Source: RBG-16-57-9 sp964462185 (GTDB lineage: Archaea > Thermoproteota > Bathyarchaeia > TCS64). From it: a DNA stretch of 38,205 nt. A program made the translations under genes and the position numbers. The notes below the pieces were generated by a model, which ran no database searches, was not told the DNA's origin, and worked only from the letters and a program-made list of their open reading frames with translations. Positions 14,270 through 21,035 of the stretch are shown here, one piece after another. How positions within the stretch are numbered: the first letter of the stretch is position 1; every line of letters begins with the position of its first letter. The DNA lies in NCBI GenBank assembly GCA_964462185.1, contig CAYWWV010000012.1, positions 1 through 38,205 of the forward strand. The letters run 5' to 3'.

Positions 14270-15416
14270 GGGTCCACTCCTCCCCCCTCTCATAGAGGTC
14301 GAGGAGCAGCTCCACGGCGTCGTCCTCGGGCATGGAGAGGAAGAACCTCACCAAGTGCTTGCAGAGCCTGCGGGCTCTCCACCCCTTCTCCCAGTCCCCA
14401 CACCTGTGGCGCAGCACCCTCCCAGCCCCATCCACAAGGATGTCGTATCCCCCCACCTCCCCCCTCCAAACCCCATCACCCACCCGCTGGACCCTGACGC
14501 CTTCCTCTCCAATCAACTCTCCCCTCCTCATCCTCCCCAAATCCGTCAGCCGGGCCAAAGCCTCCCCCACACCCACACCCCCAGAACCCTGGAAGTCCCA
14601 GATAGGCCGCACCCCAGGACCCGAGGCCGCCCCCTCTCGGAAGGCCTCGATCTTCCCAAGGGCCTCCAACTGTGGCTCCGAGGCCTCCCCCACCAGCTCC
14701 AGCATCTCCACGGCGTTCTTCACGGCGTTGGCGTTGAAGTGGTTGTTGAAGTAGCCGTAAACCCTCTTGGAACTGGACCTGAGTTCACCCAGCCTGGGAA
14801 CCCATGCCTCCAACTCCTCCTTGGTATACTCGTAGTCGTACCAAAGCCTCGACCCACGGCCATGCCACCTGACATAGGAGAAGTCCGCCGTCACCCTGGT
14901 CTCCACCCCCAGCAGGGGCTCGTCCACCACCACGTAGGCCACCCCACACCGCTCCAGGAGCCTAAAAACCTCCTCCCGGTGCCAAGAGGGGTCCCGGAAC
15001 TCCACCGCCCACTCATACTCCCCGGGCAGGGCCTCCAGGAACTCCTCCAACACCCCCACGTGCTCCTCGAACCTGAACAAAGGCCTAAGCTGGATTAGGA
15101 ACGGCCCCAAATGCTCTGCAAGAGGCCTCATCAAACCCACAAAGCGCTCCAAATCATCCAAGACCCCCTCACCCACCCTCAACCACTTCTCATGGGTGAC
15201 CACCTTAGGGACCTTCGCAGAGAAGACAAAACCCGGGGGGGCCACCCTGGCCAAGCCTCTCACCAGTCCCGGTGAAGGGTAGCTGTAGAAAGTGCTGTTG
15301 ATCTCAGCAGTATGGAAATACTTGGAGTAGTGGGTGAACATGTTTTTCTTGGAGGGGTAGAAGGGGCCCACCCAGTCCTTGTAGCTCCAACCACTGGTAC
15401 CTATGAGGAGGCTCAC
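14259..15416 (-). CDS. DUF72 (YecE-like) protein with C-terminal zinc-finger-like tail
   Basis: A 385-aa protein. The first 240 residues are a DUF72 TIM-barrel-like domain: LLIGTSGWSYKDWVGPFYP at the start, then AEINSTFYSYPS, FSAKVPKVVTH, WAVEFRDPSW and VYGYFNNHFNANAVKNA. The function of DUF72 is unknown; aromatic and His residues in these blocks line a putative active site. The extra 120 residues end in YDILVDGAGRVLRHRCGDW and RRLCKHLVRFFLSM, reminiscent of a SWIM zinc finger (C...CxH), which often binds nucleic acid or protein. GTG 15416 is chosen as start since it lies 27 nt from a CATTTAAAC TATA box; the longer TTG start at 15437 would be only a few bases from that box. Confidence 0.82.
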   Translation of the reverse strand: MSLLIGTSGWSYKDWVGPFYPSKKNMFTHYSKYFHTAEINSTFYSYPSPGLVRGLARVAPPGFVFSAKVPKVVTHEKWLRVGEGVLDDLERFVGLMRPLAEHLGPFLIQLRPLFRFEEHVGVLEEFLEALPGEYEWAVEFRDPSWHREEVFRLLERCGVAYVVVDEPLLGVETRVTADFSYVRWHGRGSRLWYDYEYTKEELEAWVPRLGELRSSSKRVYGYFNNHFNANAVKNAVEMLELVGEASEPQLEALGKIEAFREGAASGPGVRPIWDFQGSGGVGVGEALARLTDLGRMRRGELIGEEGVRVQRVGDGVWRGEVGGYDILVDGAGRVLRHRCGDWEKGWRARRLCKHLVRFFLSMPEDDAVELLLDLYERGEEWTLNP

Positions 15417-15438
15417 AAAACCCCATTTGTCTCCCAAG

Positions 15439-15447
15439 GTTTAAATG
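15439..15447 (-). promoter_or_regulatory. TATA box of the DUF72 gene
   Basis: Minus-strand CATTTAAAC is centred 27 nt before GTG 15416 and decides the start of that gene. Confidence 0.6.
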
Positions 15448-15473
15448 GGGAGGGTTTACAACAATCCGAATAC

Positions 15474-15491
15474 ATTGGGACTGTCCCCAAT
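15474..15491. promoter_or_regulatory. Inverted repeat, candidate operator
   Basis: ATTGGG-ACTGTC-CCCAAT, a perfect 6-bp inverted repeat with a 6-bp centre, lies between the divergent DUF72 and zinc-ribbon genes, upstream of both TATA regions. It has the shape of a dimeric regulator site. No second copy was noticed. Confidence 0.35.
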
Positions 15492-15550
15492 AATTGTAAC
15501 TATCCCCCAAATCTTATAAACAATATATACTAATATTTATTGGAGCCGGA

Positions 15551-15712
15551 ATGAATTGCCCCATTTGCGGCGCGGAGTCCAACGCCACGGGGAAGGAGTG
15601 GAAGTTTGGAAAGTTCGACGCCAAAGGATACAAGTGCCCCGCCTGTGGGAAGAGCTTCAGCGCATACTACGCTGAAGGAAAGCTGAGCCACACGGTCCCA
15701 AAAGCCAAGTAA
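15551..15712 (+). CDS. Small zinc-ribbon protein (53 aa)
   Basis: The ATG opens a 53-codon frame with two Cys pairs, NCPICGAE and KCPACGKSFSAYY, separated by about 26 residues, which should hold one zinc in a zinc-ribbon. The rest is basic (GKEWKFGKFDAKGYK). Such small archaeal ribbons resemble ribosomal, RNA-polymerase or transcription-factor ribbons, but no specific family is recognised. A strongly AT-rich stretch with TATA-like sequences (AATATATACTAATATTTATT) ends about 10 nt before the start, and a T-run follows the stop, so the gene looks like its own transcription unit. Confidence 0.75.
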   Translation: MNCPICGAESNATGKEWKFGKFDAKGYKCPACGKSFSAYYAEGKLSHTVPKAK

Positions 15713-15725
15713 GCAAGCTCACCCC

Positions 15726-15734
15726 TTTTTTATT
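15726..15734 (+). terminator. T-run after the zinc-ribbon gene
   Basis: CCCCTTTTTTATTT just after the stop codon of the small zinc-ribbon gene; typical archaeal T-tract terminator. It also lies 10-20 nt before the cupin start. Confidence 0.5.
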
Positions 15735-15743
15735 TGGGGAACC

Positions 15744-16076
15744 ATGAATCATTTCCAACTCGAGGGGTTGTCGCTGGACCCCTTCACGACCGCGGGAAGC
15801 CAAAAGGCCTACACAAAGCTGCTTCTGGGGGAAGAAGGGCAGACTCCTAGCCTAAGAATCATAAAACTAGAACCAGGCGGCCGAACAGGCAGCCACGCCC
15901 ACAAACGCGCTCACCTCGCCATAGCCCTCAGAGGCAAAGTATCTGTAAAAGAAGAACAAGGCAGCCTTACACTAAACCCGTTGGAGGGATGCTTCATAGA
16001 GCCTTACAGGCCCCACAGCTTCGCCAACCCCTGGGGGGAGCCCGCCCTCCTCCTAGTCTTCAACGTGGAGGGCTAG
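15744..16076 (+). CDS. Single-domain cupin protein
   Basis: A 110-aa conserved beta-barrel protein. The first cupin motif is EPGGRTGSHAHKRAHLAIALRG, with His residues suited to bind a metal, and the second is GCFIEPYRPHSFANP, with a third His. Small cupins like this act as metal-binding enzymes, sugar isomerases or regulators; nothing indicates which. The end overlaps the nep1 gene on the other strand by 24 bases. The ATG 15744 is close behind a T-rich element, so a leaderless or very short leader is possible. Confidence 0.82.
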   Translation: MNHFQLEGLSLDPFTTAGSQKAYTKLLLGEEGQTPSLRIIKLEPGGRTGSHAHKRAHLAIALRGKVSVKEEQGSLTLNPLEGCFIEPYRPHSFANPWGEPALLLVFNVEG

Positions 16077-16739
16077 CCAGGCCTTCTCATACTCGTAGAC
16101 CATCCTAGCCGTCACAGTCCAAGCCTCCAAGACCTCTGGATAGATGGAGTAGACCTCGTCAGCAACACCTACCACCTCCTCCGAGGGGGCTCCCTGGGCA
16201 TAGGCCCCGATCAACACGGTGGCCCCCTCCACCCCCAACAGTTCCTGGGCCACCTCCTCCAACGAAGAGGGGCGTCCCCGGCTGGAGAGGAGGACCACGT
16301 GGGTGGTGTCCGCCTCCCGGAGCAGTTCCTCCAGGGCTTGTCTTCTAGCCCTGACTATTGGGGGGCCCTTTGGGGGCACGGCTCCCCGAGCCAAAAGCTG
16401 CTCCATAAGGCTGTTGAACCTATTGCAGTCCCTGGGCAGCCTGGCCGAGGGGTCGAAGAAGAGGGACAAACCCCCCAGGGTGTGGGCGAAAACCCTGAGC
16501 CCCTGCAACTTGTTGAGGGGGGAGCCCAGGGCCAGGAGGAGGCATATCTGGAGTATGTCAGGCCTCCCCCGTTTCTCAGCCCCCGGCAACCCCTTCATGG
16601 CGAAGTGGTGGAGGCTCCTGTTGAGAAGGGTCTCCGCGGGGGGCTTCCCCCTGCGCTTAGCGTTGCGCCTGACGGAGGGGTGGCGAAGAATCTCCCTGGG
16701 CACCAGTTCCAGGGATGCCTCCGTGAAGACCAGGTTCAA
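16053..16739 (-). CDS. nep1: rRNA pseudouridine-N1 methyltransferase
   Basis: A 228-aa SPOUT methyltransferase (Nep1/Emg1). It methylates N1 of a pseudouridine in helix 35 of 16S rRNA and assists small-subunit assembly. NLVFTEASLELVPREI, HPSVRRNAKRRGKPP, LLNRSLHHFAMKGL and RPDILQICLLLALGSPLN are characteristic, followed by VFAHTLGGL; the C-terminal knotted region forms the SAM site. TTG 16739 is preferred because it sits just after a GGGGTGG ribosome site and begins directly with the conserved N-terminus; the longer TTG at 16766 would add nine residues not expected in the family. The upstream membrane-anchored coiled-coil gene ends ten bases before this start, so the two may be co-transcribed. 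Confidence 0.92.
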   Translation of the reverse strand: MNLVFTEASLELVPREILRHPSVRRNAKRRGKPPAETLLNRSLHHFAMKGLPGAEKRGRPDILQICLLLALGSPLNKLQGLRVFAHTLGGLSLFFDPSARLPRDCNRFNSLMEQLLARGAVPPKGPPIVRARRQALEELLREADTTHVVLLSSRGRPSSLEEVAQELLGVEGATVLIGAYAQGAPSEEVVGVADEVYSIYPEVLEAWTVTARMVYEYEKAWLALHVED

Positions 16740-16749
16740 ACGCCCACCC

Positions 16750-17505
16750 CTACACCCACCGGCCAAGGCTCCACCTCCCCGCGAAGAAACCCAGGAAGCC
16801 CGCGGCGAAAACCCCTGTGAGCGCCCATGTGAGGCTTCTACGGGCTTCGCCCAAGGCTTTGTTCGCCTCGGTGTAGGCCAGGCTCAGGGTTTCCAGGGTG
16901 GACTCCAACGACTCCAACTGGGCCTCCAGCCCTGCACACTCCTCCAACTCACCCACCAAGCCCTCCACCTCCGCCTCCAACTCCTGTCTCACCCCCAAAG
17001 ACTCCTCCAAAGCCCTGGATAAAAGCACTATTAACCTGGGCCTCATCCGATCCTCATAGACCTCCACCACCTTCAACGCCCCCACCACATCTCCCACAGC
17101 CATCGAGGCCTGGGCTTCCCCTAGGGCCTCCACATAGTTCGAGATATCCCTGTCTAAATCCAACTCCTGGATGAGGCCTACCTCGCCAGCCATCTCTGAT
17201 ATCTTACCCAACACATACTCCTCCTTGGAGGAGTCCACCAGGTGGAAGACCTCCTGGCCAACAGCCAAGACACTCCCCTCTGAGAGAACCCTCAAATTGA
17301 ACTCCACTTGAACATCCTCGTAGGGCATGGCTCCCAGCTCAAAGTAGTCCTTATCCAACGACCAGTTAAAGCAGGCCTCATGGGCCCCACCCACAGCCTC
17401 CACCCAAAAACCCTCCTCCCGCAAAACCATGCTATACCCCGTCACCGATTCCCCGAAGTGGTAGCTACCCCTCAGCCTCACCACGATCCTCACTGTAAAG
17501 TTAAG
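16750..17505 (-). CDS. C-terminally anchored extracellular coiled-coil protein, 5' end in gap
   Basis: About 251 residues are visible; the N-terminus lies in the gap. The first part is beta-rich with N-glycosylation sequons (NFT, NWS), compatible with an extracellular domain. A long helical region with leucine heptads follows (about 100 residues, including EESLGVRQELEAEVEGLVGE and AQLESLESTLETLSL), then one transmembrane helix (WALTGVFAAGFLGFFAG) and a short basic end (RWSLGRWV). This is the layout of archaeal surface proteins held by a C-terminal anchor with the bulk outside. The function is unknown. Downstream nep1 is ten bases away. Confidence 0.7.
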   Translation of the reverse strand, partial: LNFTVRIVVRLRGSYHFGESVTGYSMVLREEGFWVEAVGGAHEACFNWSLDKDYFELGAMPYEDVQVEFNLRVLSEGSVLAVGQEVFHLVDSSKEEYVLGKISEMAGEVGLIQELDLDRDISNYVEALGEAQASMAVGDVVGALKVVEVYEDRMRPRLIVLLSRALEESLGVRQELEAEVEGLVGELEECAGLEAQLESLESTLETLSLAYTEANKALGEARRSLTWALTGVFAAGFLGFFAGRWSLGRWV

Positions 17506-17605
17506 NNNNNNNNNNNNNNNNNNNNNNNNNNNNNNNNNNNNNNNNNNNNNNNNNNNNNNNNNNNNNNNNNNNNNNNNNNNNNNNNNNNNNNNNNNNNNNN
17601 NNNNN
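17506..17605. other. Assembly gap of 100 N
   Basis: Placeholder gap. It hides the 5' ends of two divergent genes (coiled-coil membrane protein on minus, histone-fold protein on plus) together with their promoters, so the true distance is likely several hundred bases. Confidence 0.97.
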
Positions 17606-17752
17606 GCTGCAAACGCCCTCCGAAACGCCTTGGGGGAATACGGGCTGAGGCTGGCGAAGCTGGCGGTGGAGAATGCCAGACGGGAATCCCGGAACACCGT
17701 GTTGGAAAGGGACATAGTTGAAGCACTTAGACTCATCCAGGAGGAAGGCTGA
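17606..17752 (+). CDS. Archaeal histone-fold protein, C-terminal part
   Basis: Forty-eight residues are readable after the gap, ending at TGA 17750-17752. The stretch LGEYGLRLAKLAVENARR followed by RNTVLERDIVEAL aligns with the second and third helices of the archaeal histone fold, in which a long central helix is followed by R-x-T-V-x-x-x-D-I. It would form dimers that wrap DNA, or, if part of a larger protein, a histone-fold regulator. The missing N-terminus should hold helix 1 and the DNA-contact residues. The SpoIIM-like gene starts four bases after the stop, so they are translationally linked. Confidence 0.7.
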   Translation, partial: AANALRNALGEYGLRLAKLAVENARRESRNTVLERDIVEALRLIQEEG

Positions 17753-17755
17753 AAG

Positions 17756-18343
17756 TTGAAAAAAAACAAGATAGTAGACCTATTCTTCCAAGGCCACACC
17801 GACTATATCACCCACATAGCACCCCTCTTCACCCTATCACTCCTCATATTCCTAAGCAGCACCGCCATGGGTTATAGTCTAGGCAGAGATGTCCAGCCCT
17901 GGGTCTTCGAGGATGTGCTTAGCCACCTCCCAGACCCTCGGAGAGCCTCAGGGCTGGACGTTTTCCTGGGCATCCTCTCCAACAACATCGTTGCCTGCAT
18001 CATCTTCCTCGCCTCAGGACTGGTTCTGGGTATACCCCCCCTCCTCTTCATGGCGTTAAACGGCTTCTACGTGGGATACGTGGCCTTCAACGCCGCCCAT
18101 CAGAAAGGCATAGGCTTCGTCCTGGCTTCCCTCCTCCCCCACGGCGTTATAGAGATCCCTGCGATCGTTTTATGCTCGGCCATGGGGGTGGGGCTTGGCT
18201 ACACATTGCTGCAGAGGCTGTTCAAATCGGTGGACCTCCAAGGATATTTCCTTGAAAGCATCAGGGTTTTCTTGTTTAGGATCATACCCTTACTTGTGTT
18301 GGCAGCAGGCATAGAGACGGCTGTCATTTATTTGATGCTCTAG
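17756..18343 (+). CDS. SpoIIM-like (DUF95) integral membrane protein
   Basis: A 195-aa polytopic protein with about five hydrophobic helices. The conserved pattern of the stage II sporulation M/DUF95 family is present: GILSNNIVACIIFLASG, then LVLGIPPLLFMALNGFYVG, then LASLLPHGVIEIPAI, including the PHG-x-x-E block. In archaea this family is common and of unknown function, sometimes proposed to form a membrane channel or to accompany ABC-type systems. TTG 17756 is the start, with an AGGAGGA site overlapping the end of the histone-fold gene about ten bases upstream. Convergent with nrdG, overlapping by four bases. Confidence 0.85.
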   Translation: MKKNKIVDLFFQGHTDYITHIAPLFTLSLLIFLSSTAMGYSLGRDVQPWVFEDVLSHLPDPRRASGLDVFLGILSNNIVACIIFLASGLVLGIPPLLFMALNGFYVGYVAFNAAHQKGIGFVLASLLPHGVIEIPAIVLCSAMGVGLGYTLLQRLFKSVDLQGYFLESIRVFLFRIIPLLVLAAGIETAVIYLML

Positions 18344-19059
18344 AGCCCGCAGGCTGGGGTGGTTGTTAATGCTACCCGGTGGAAGTAGGGCTCAGCGGCC
18401 CTCCTCATCTCCTCCAGCTCTGAATCACTGAATCCACCCTTCCGCACCTCACTGTCTGCCTCTATGACCAGCAGCGGTGCCCCTGCCAGGCTCTTGGAGA
18501 CCTCCTTCAACTCCTCCAGCCCAAGCAAGCCCTTGTAAGGCCTCACCCTAAACTCGTGGAAGGCTCCGCTTCTCCTTATCAGCTGGATGGCGCGGCTAAG
18601 CTCGCCCTGGTTGACTCTCCTCCTGGCTACTGTTTCTAACCTATCTAGGGGGGCGGGCAGGAATATGGTATACCAGTCTACCAGCCTCCTGTCAACCATA
18701 ATCTTTACAGCCTTCAACCGTGAGGCATTGGTCTTCAACCTGATCTGGGCCCCCGCCCTCCTCAACTCCCCCAGGAATGAGGCCAGTCCCCGGTGGAGCA
18801 GGGGCTCCCCCCCCGAGACCGAGACCCCGTCGAGGAACCTCCTCCGGGGCAGGTAGAGGTCTATTACCTCTGCTGGGTCTATTCGGGGGTGGGATTGGGG
18901 GTCTTGAACCAGCTCGGGCGATGGGCAACCTGGGCAGCGATAGTTGCACCCCCATACCAGGGTGTCGAAACAGAGCCTTCCCGGAAAGTCTACGGTGCTA
19001 AGCCTCCTCAAACCCACCAGGGGGAGGTCCAATGTTAATCGCTCTTTACGTCGAACCAA
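18340..19059 (-). CDS. nrdG: Radical SAM activase of anaerobic ribonucleotide reductase
   Basis: A 239-aa radical SAM protein. The iron-sulfur motif C-x3-C-x2-C is in VWGCNYRCPGCPSPEL, preceded by LSTVDFPGRLCFDTLVW typical of NrdG and relatives, and the SAM-binding GGE motif is in VSVSGGEPLLHRG. The enzyme cleaves SAM to place the glycyl radical on NrdD. The TTG at 19059 overlaps the nrdD end by 25 bases and has a well-placed GGAGGA site; a TTG at 19032, two bases after the nrdD stop, is an alternative. It completes the flavodoxin-nrdD-nrdG operon, in which flavodoxin would provide the electron for SAM cleavage, as in E. coli. Confidence 0.87.
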   Translation of the reverse strand: MVRRKERLTLDLPLVGLRRLSTVDFPGRLCFDTLVWGCNYRCPGCPSPELVQDPQSHPRIDPAEVIDLYLPRRRFLDGVSVSGGEPLLHRGLASFLGELRRAGAQIRLKTNASRLKAVKIMVDRRLVDWYTIFLPAPLDRLETVARRRVNQGELSRAIQLIRRSGAFHEFRVRPYKGLLGLEELKEVSKSLAGAPLLVIEADSEVRKGGFSDSELEEMRRAAEPYFHRVALTTTPACGL

Positions 19060-20462
19060 ACCCGTCTCCTCCGGTGGCGTTGTATCTGCTCTGGTAGCTG
19101 GCTCATGGGTTTCAACCAGCCATCCACCCGGGTATACTCCTCAACCTCCCCTCCACATCTGAAACACCTGTCCAAGGTTTGGGAGTAGCCGTCCGAGGGA
19201 CACAGGGCGAATCGGGGGGAGATGGCTAGGTAGTTGAAGCCATAGACCTCTATTATCCTGGTGATTAGGAGTTTCAAACCCGGTGTTAACCTCCGCCCCC
19301 TGTCCAAGTGTACCTCGAATAGGGTTCCCCCCGTGTAGAGGGAGTGGAGCTTCTTCTGGTGTTCCAAGGCGTCCCACAAATCGTCTCCATGGTCGGCTGC
19401 CAGCTCCGTCCCCGGGGTCACGGCCCCCCAAAGGCCTGGGCGCTCTAAGCCGGGGCTCTCAGAGGGATATGTCTCTATGCTTATGAGTTCTCCATGGGTG
19501 CTCTGGGCCTCCAACGCTAGGTCTCGGAGCAGCTCCAACACCTGGTAGGCCAGAGCCTTGCCTACGGGGTGCCCCAAGGGAGCCCCAACCAGGTGTTTAA
19601 ACGCCTCGTTGGCCCCCGTCAAGGTGACCACGTTGAAGCACCAGTTCAACCCGTTGGAGAGGCCTAGTGTGAAGGGCATACCCCCCCTGGCCCACCTTGA
19701 TCTGATTCCCCTGCTCCGCCGGCTTAGTGCATCAACAACCTCCCAGAAGCATCGGCTTAGGGCCTCCATGAAGGCCTCCTCACCCTCCACACTCATCGCC
19801 AACTGGTGGAGGTTGATGCACCCCCAACCATAGACCCCCTGGCCGTCGGCGCAGCCAGTGGGTCCACCCAACCGTAGGTGGAGGAACTCCATGTGGGGCT
19901 CCTCGGATGCCAGCCTATCCAGGCTCTCGGTTCTTATGGTGCCTGTGGCCATGTTCTGGAATATAGGCTGCCCAAACCTGTAGGAGAGGCCCATCCATCT
20001 TTCAAGCGAAGGACTGCTCCACCGGGTGTCGGGGTAGATATTCGCCACCAATGCTGGCTGGAAGCACCCCTCCTCCATCAAACCCCTTGCCACATCGGCC
20101 AACACCAGATTCAGCTTCTCAACCCCCTCCCCCACGCCAGGGCGAGCAACATCCAAGCTGAGAGAGACCCGGCCCACCTCCGCTAATCCCCTTAGAAACT
20201 CCTCCAGGCGACCCCTTAGGCCCTCACCCTCTGTCTCTCCCCCTATAAGCCTGGAGAGGTGAACATCGAACCTGTTGAACGATGAACCCAGCCATTCTTC
20301 TCTGGAGGCCTTGGCTAGGGACAGCGTCTGGGATAGAAACTCCTCCCAATCCCTGGGGGGACCATCCCCAGGCAGTCCTTTCTCCGCCAAGGCTCCAAGG
20401 CTCCACCCCCACATATACCCCCTATGGGAGTCAGGTTCCCAGATGTACAGGGGGGTCCGCAT
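19035..20462 (-). CDS. nrdD: Compact class III (anaerobic) ribonucleoside-triphosphate reductase
   Basis: A 475-aa protein, shorter than usual NrdD (about 600-700 residues) and without an ATP-cone at the N-terminus. The C-terminus retains the family ending: FALCPSDGYSQTLDRCFRCG supplies a cysteine cluster for zinc and EYTRVDGWLKPMSQ holds the glycyl-radical glycine (codon 19119-19121), where typical enzymes have RVVGYYRPV. GQPIFQNMATG and NWCFNVVTLTGANEA are other recognisable blocks; the latter cysteine is a candidate for the thiyl radical. The usual CCRL-type block is replaced by FLHLRLGGPTGCADG. ATG 20462 follows GGTGAGG by eight bases and is preferred; GTG 20495, two bases after the flavodoxin stop, is possible. 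It reduces ribonucleotides under anoxia if active. Confidence 0.8.
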   Translation of the reverse strand: MRTPLYIWEPDSHRGYMWGWSLGALAEKGLPGDGPPRDWEEFLSQTLSLAKASREEWLGSSFNRFDVHLSRLIGGETEGEGLRGRLEEFLRGLAEVGRVSLSLDVARPGVGEGVEKLNLVLADVARGLMEEGCFQPALVANIYPDTRWSSPSLERWMGLSYRFGQPIFQNMATGTIRTESLDRLASEEPHMEFLHLRLGGPTGCADGQGVYGWGCINLHQLAMSVEGEEAFMEALSRCFWEVVDALSRRSRGIRSRWARGGMPFTLGLSNGLNWCFNVVTLTGANEAFKHLVGAPLGHPVGKALAYQVLELLRDLALEAQSTHGELISIETYPSESPGLERPGLWGAVTPGTELAADHGDDLWDALEHQKKLHSLYTGGTLFEVHLDRGRRLTPGLKLLITRIIEVYGFNYLAISPRFALCPSDGYSQTLDRCFRCGGEVEEYTRVDGWLKPMSQLPEQIQRHRRRRVWFDVKSD

Positions 20463-20497
20463 AGAGAAAGCCTCACCAAAAACGGGTGTCCACACCG

Positions 20498-20956
20498 TTA
20501 GATGGAGGAGGCGAATCTCCTACTGAATTCGGACGCCTTCTTCTTCACCGCCTCCAAGTTGTATCTCACCTCGGTGTCCACCGTCACCAAGACCTCCTCG
20601 AAAACCTTGAAACCCAGCCCGGCCACCATCTTCTTAAGCTTCTCCTCCATCAACCAAGCCCCATCGTATCCATATGTGCCGAATATAGCAGCGGGTATCC
20701 CAGTGACCTTCTTCCGGTTGGCCTTGGAATAGGTCTCTATGTGCTCCAAGAACTCCTTCATGTTGCTGGAGATATCGGCGTAGTATACTGGCGACCCAAA
20801 GGCCACCCCATCCACCTCCGCTAACAGCGTCAAGGGGAAGGGCTCCCCAATCTTCTTCACCTCAACCTCGCAGACCTCTTTTGCCCCCTCGGCAATGGCC
20901 TGGGCCAGCTTCTCTGTGTTACCCGTCTGGCTATCATAGATAACTACAATCTTCAC
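20498..20956 (-). CDS. Flavodoxin
   Basis: A 152-aa flavodoxin-fold protein. IVVIYDSQTGNTEKLAQAIAEG is the FMN phosphate loop (T-x-T-G-N-T-like), and the isoalloxazine loops are seen around VAFGSPVYYADISSNMKEFL and AIFGTYGYDGAW. It transfers single electrons in the cytoplasm. GTG 20956 is the start: the conserved first strand begins there, a GGGTGGGG tract lies a few bases upstream and a TTTCAAATATC TATA element 28 nt upstream; a longer frame from 21070 would run through the promoter and into the divergent gene. Being first in the operon with nrdD and nrdG, it probably reduces the NrdG cluster. Confidence 0.88.
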   Translation of the reverse strand: MKIVVIYDSQTGNTEKLAQAIAEGAKEVCEVEVKKIGEPFPLTLLAEVDGVAFGSPVYYADISSNMKEFLEHIETYSKANRKKVTGIPAAIFGTYGYDGAWLMEEKLKKMVAGLGFKVFEEVLVTVDTEVRYNLEAVKKKASEFSRRFASSI

Positions 20957-20978
20957 TCTAGACCCCACCCCTAAAGGT

Positions 20979-21011
20979 GATATTTGAAACACCTTCCCCG
21001 GTCCATATATA
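20979..21011. promoter_or_regulatory. Divergent TATA boxes (flavodoxin operon and SPL-like gene)
   Basis: Within a 79-bp intergenic space, minus-strand TTTCAAATATC (20979-20989) serves the flavodoxin operon and plus-strand CCATATATA (21003-21011) serves the radical SAM gene. The two boxes are only 13 bp apart, so factor binding on one side probably excludes the other. Confidence 0.55.
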
Positions 21012-21035
21012 CGTTGCCAATCGGAGGGATACACC

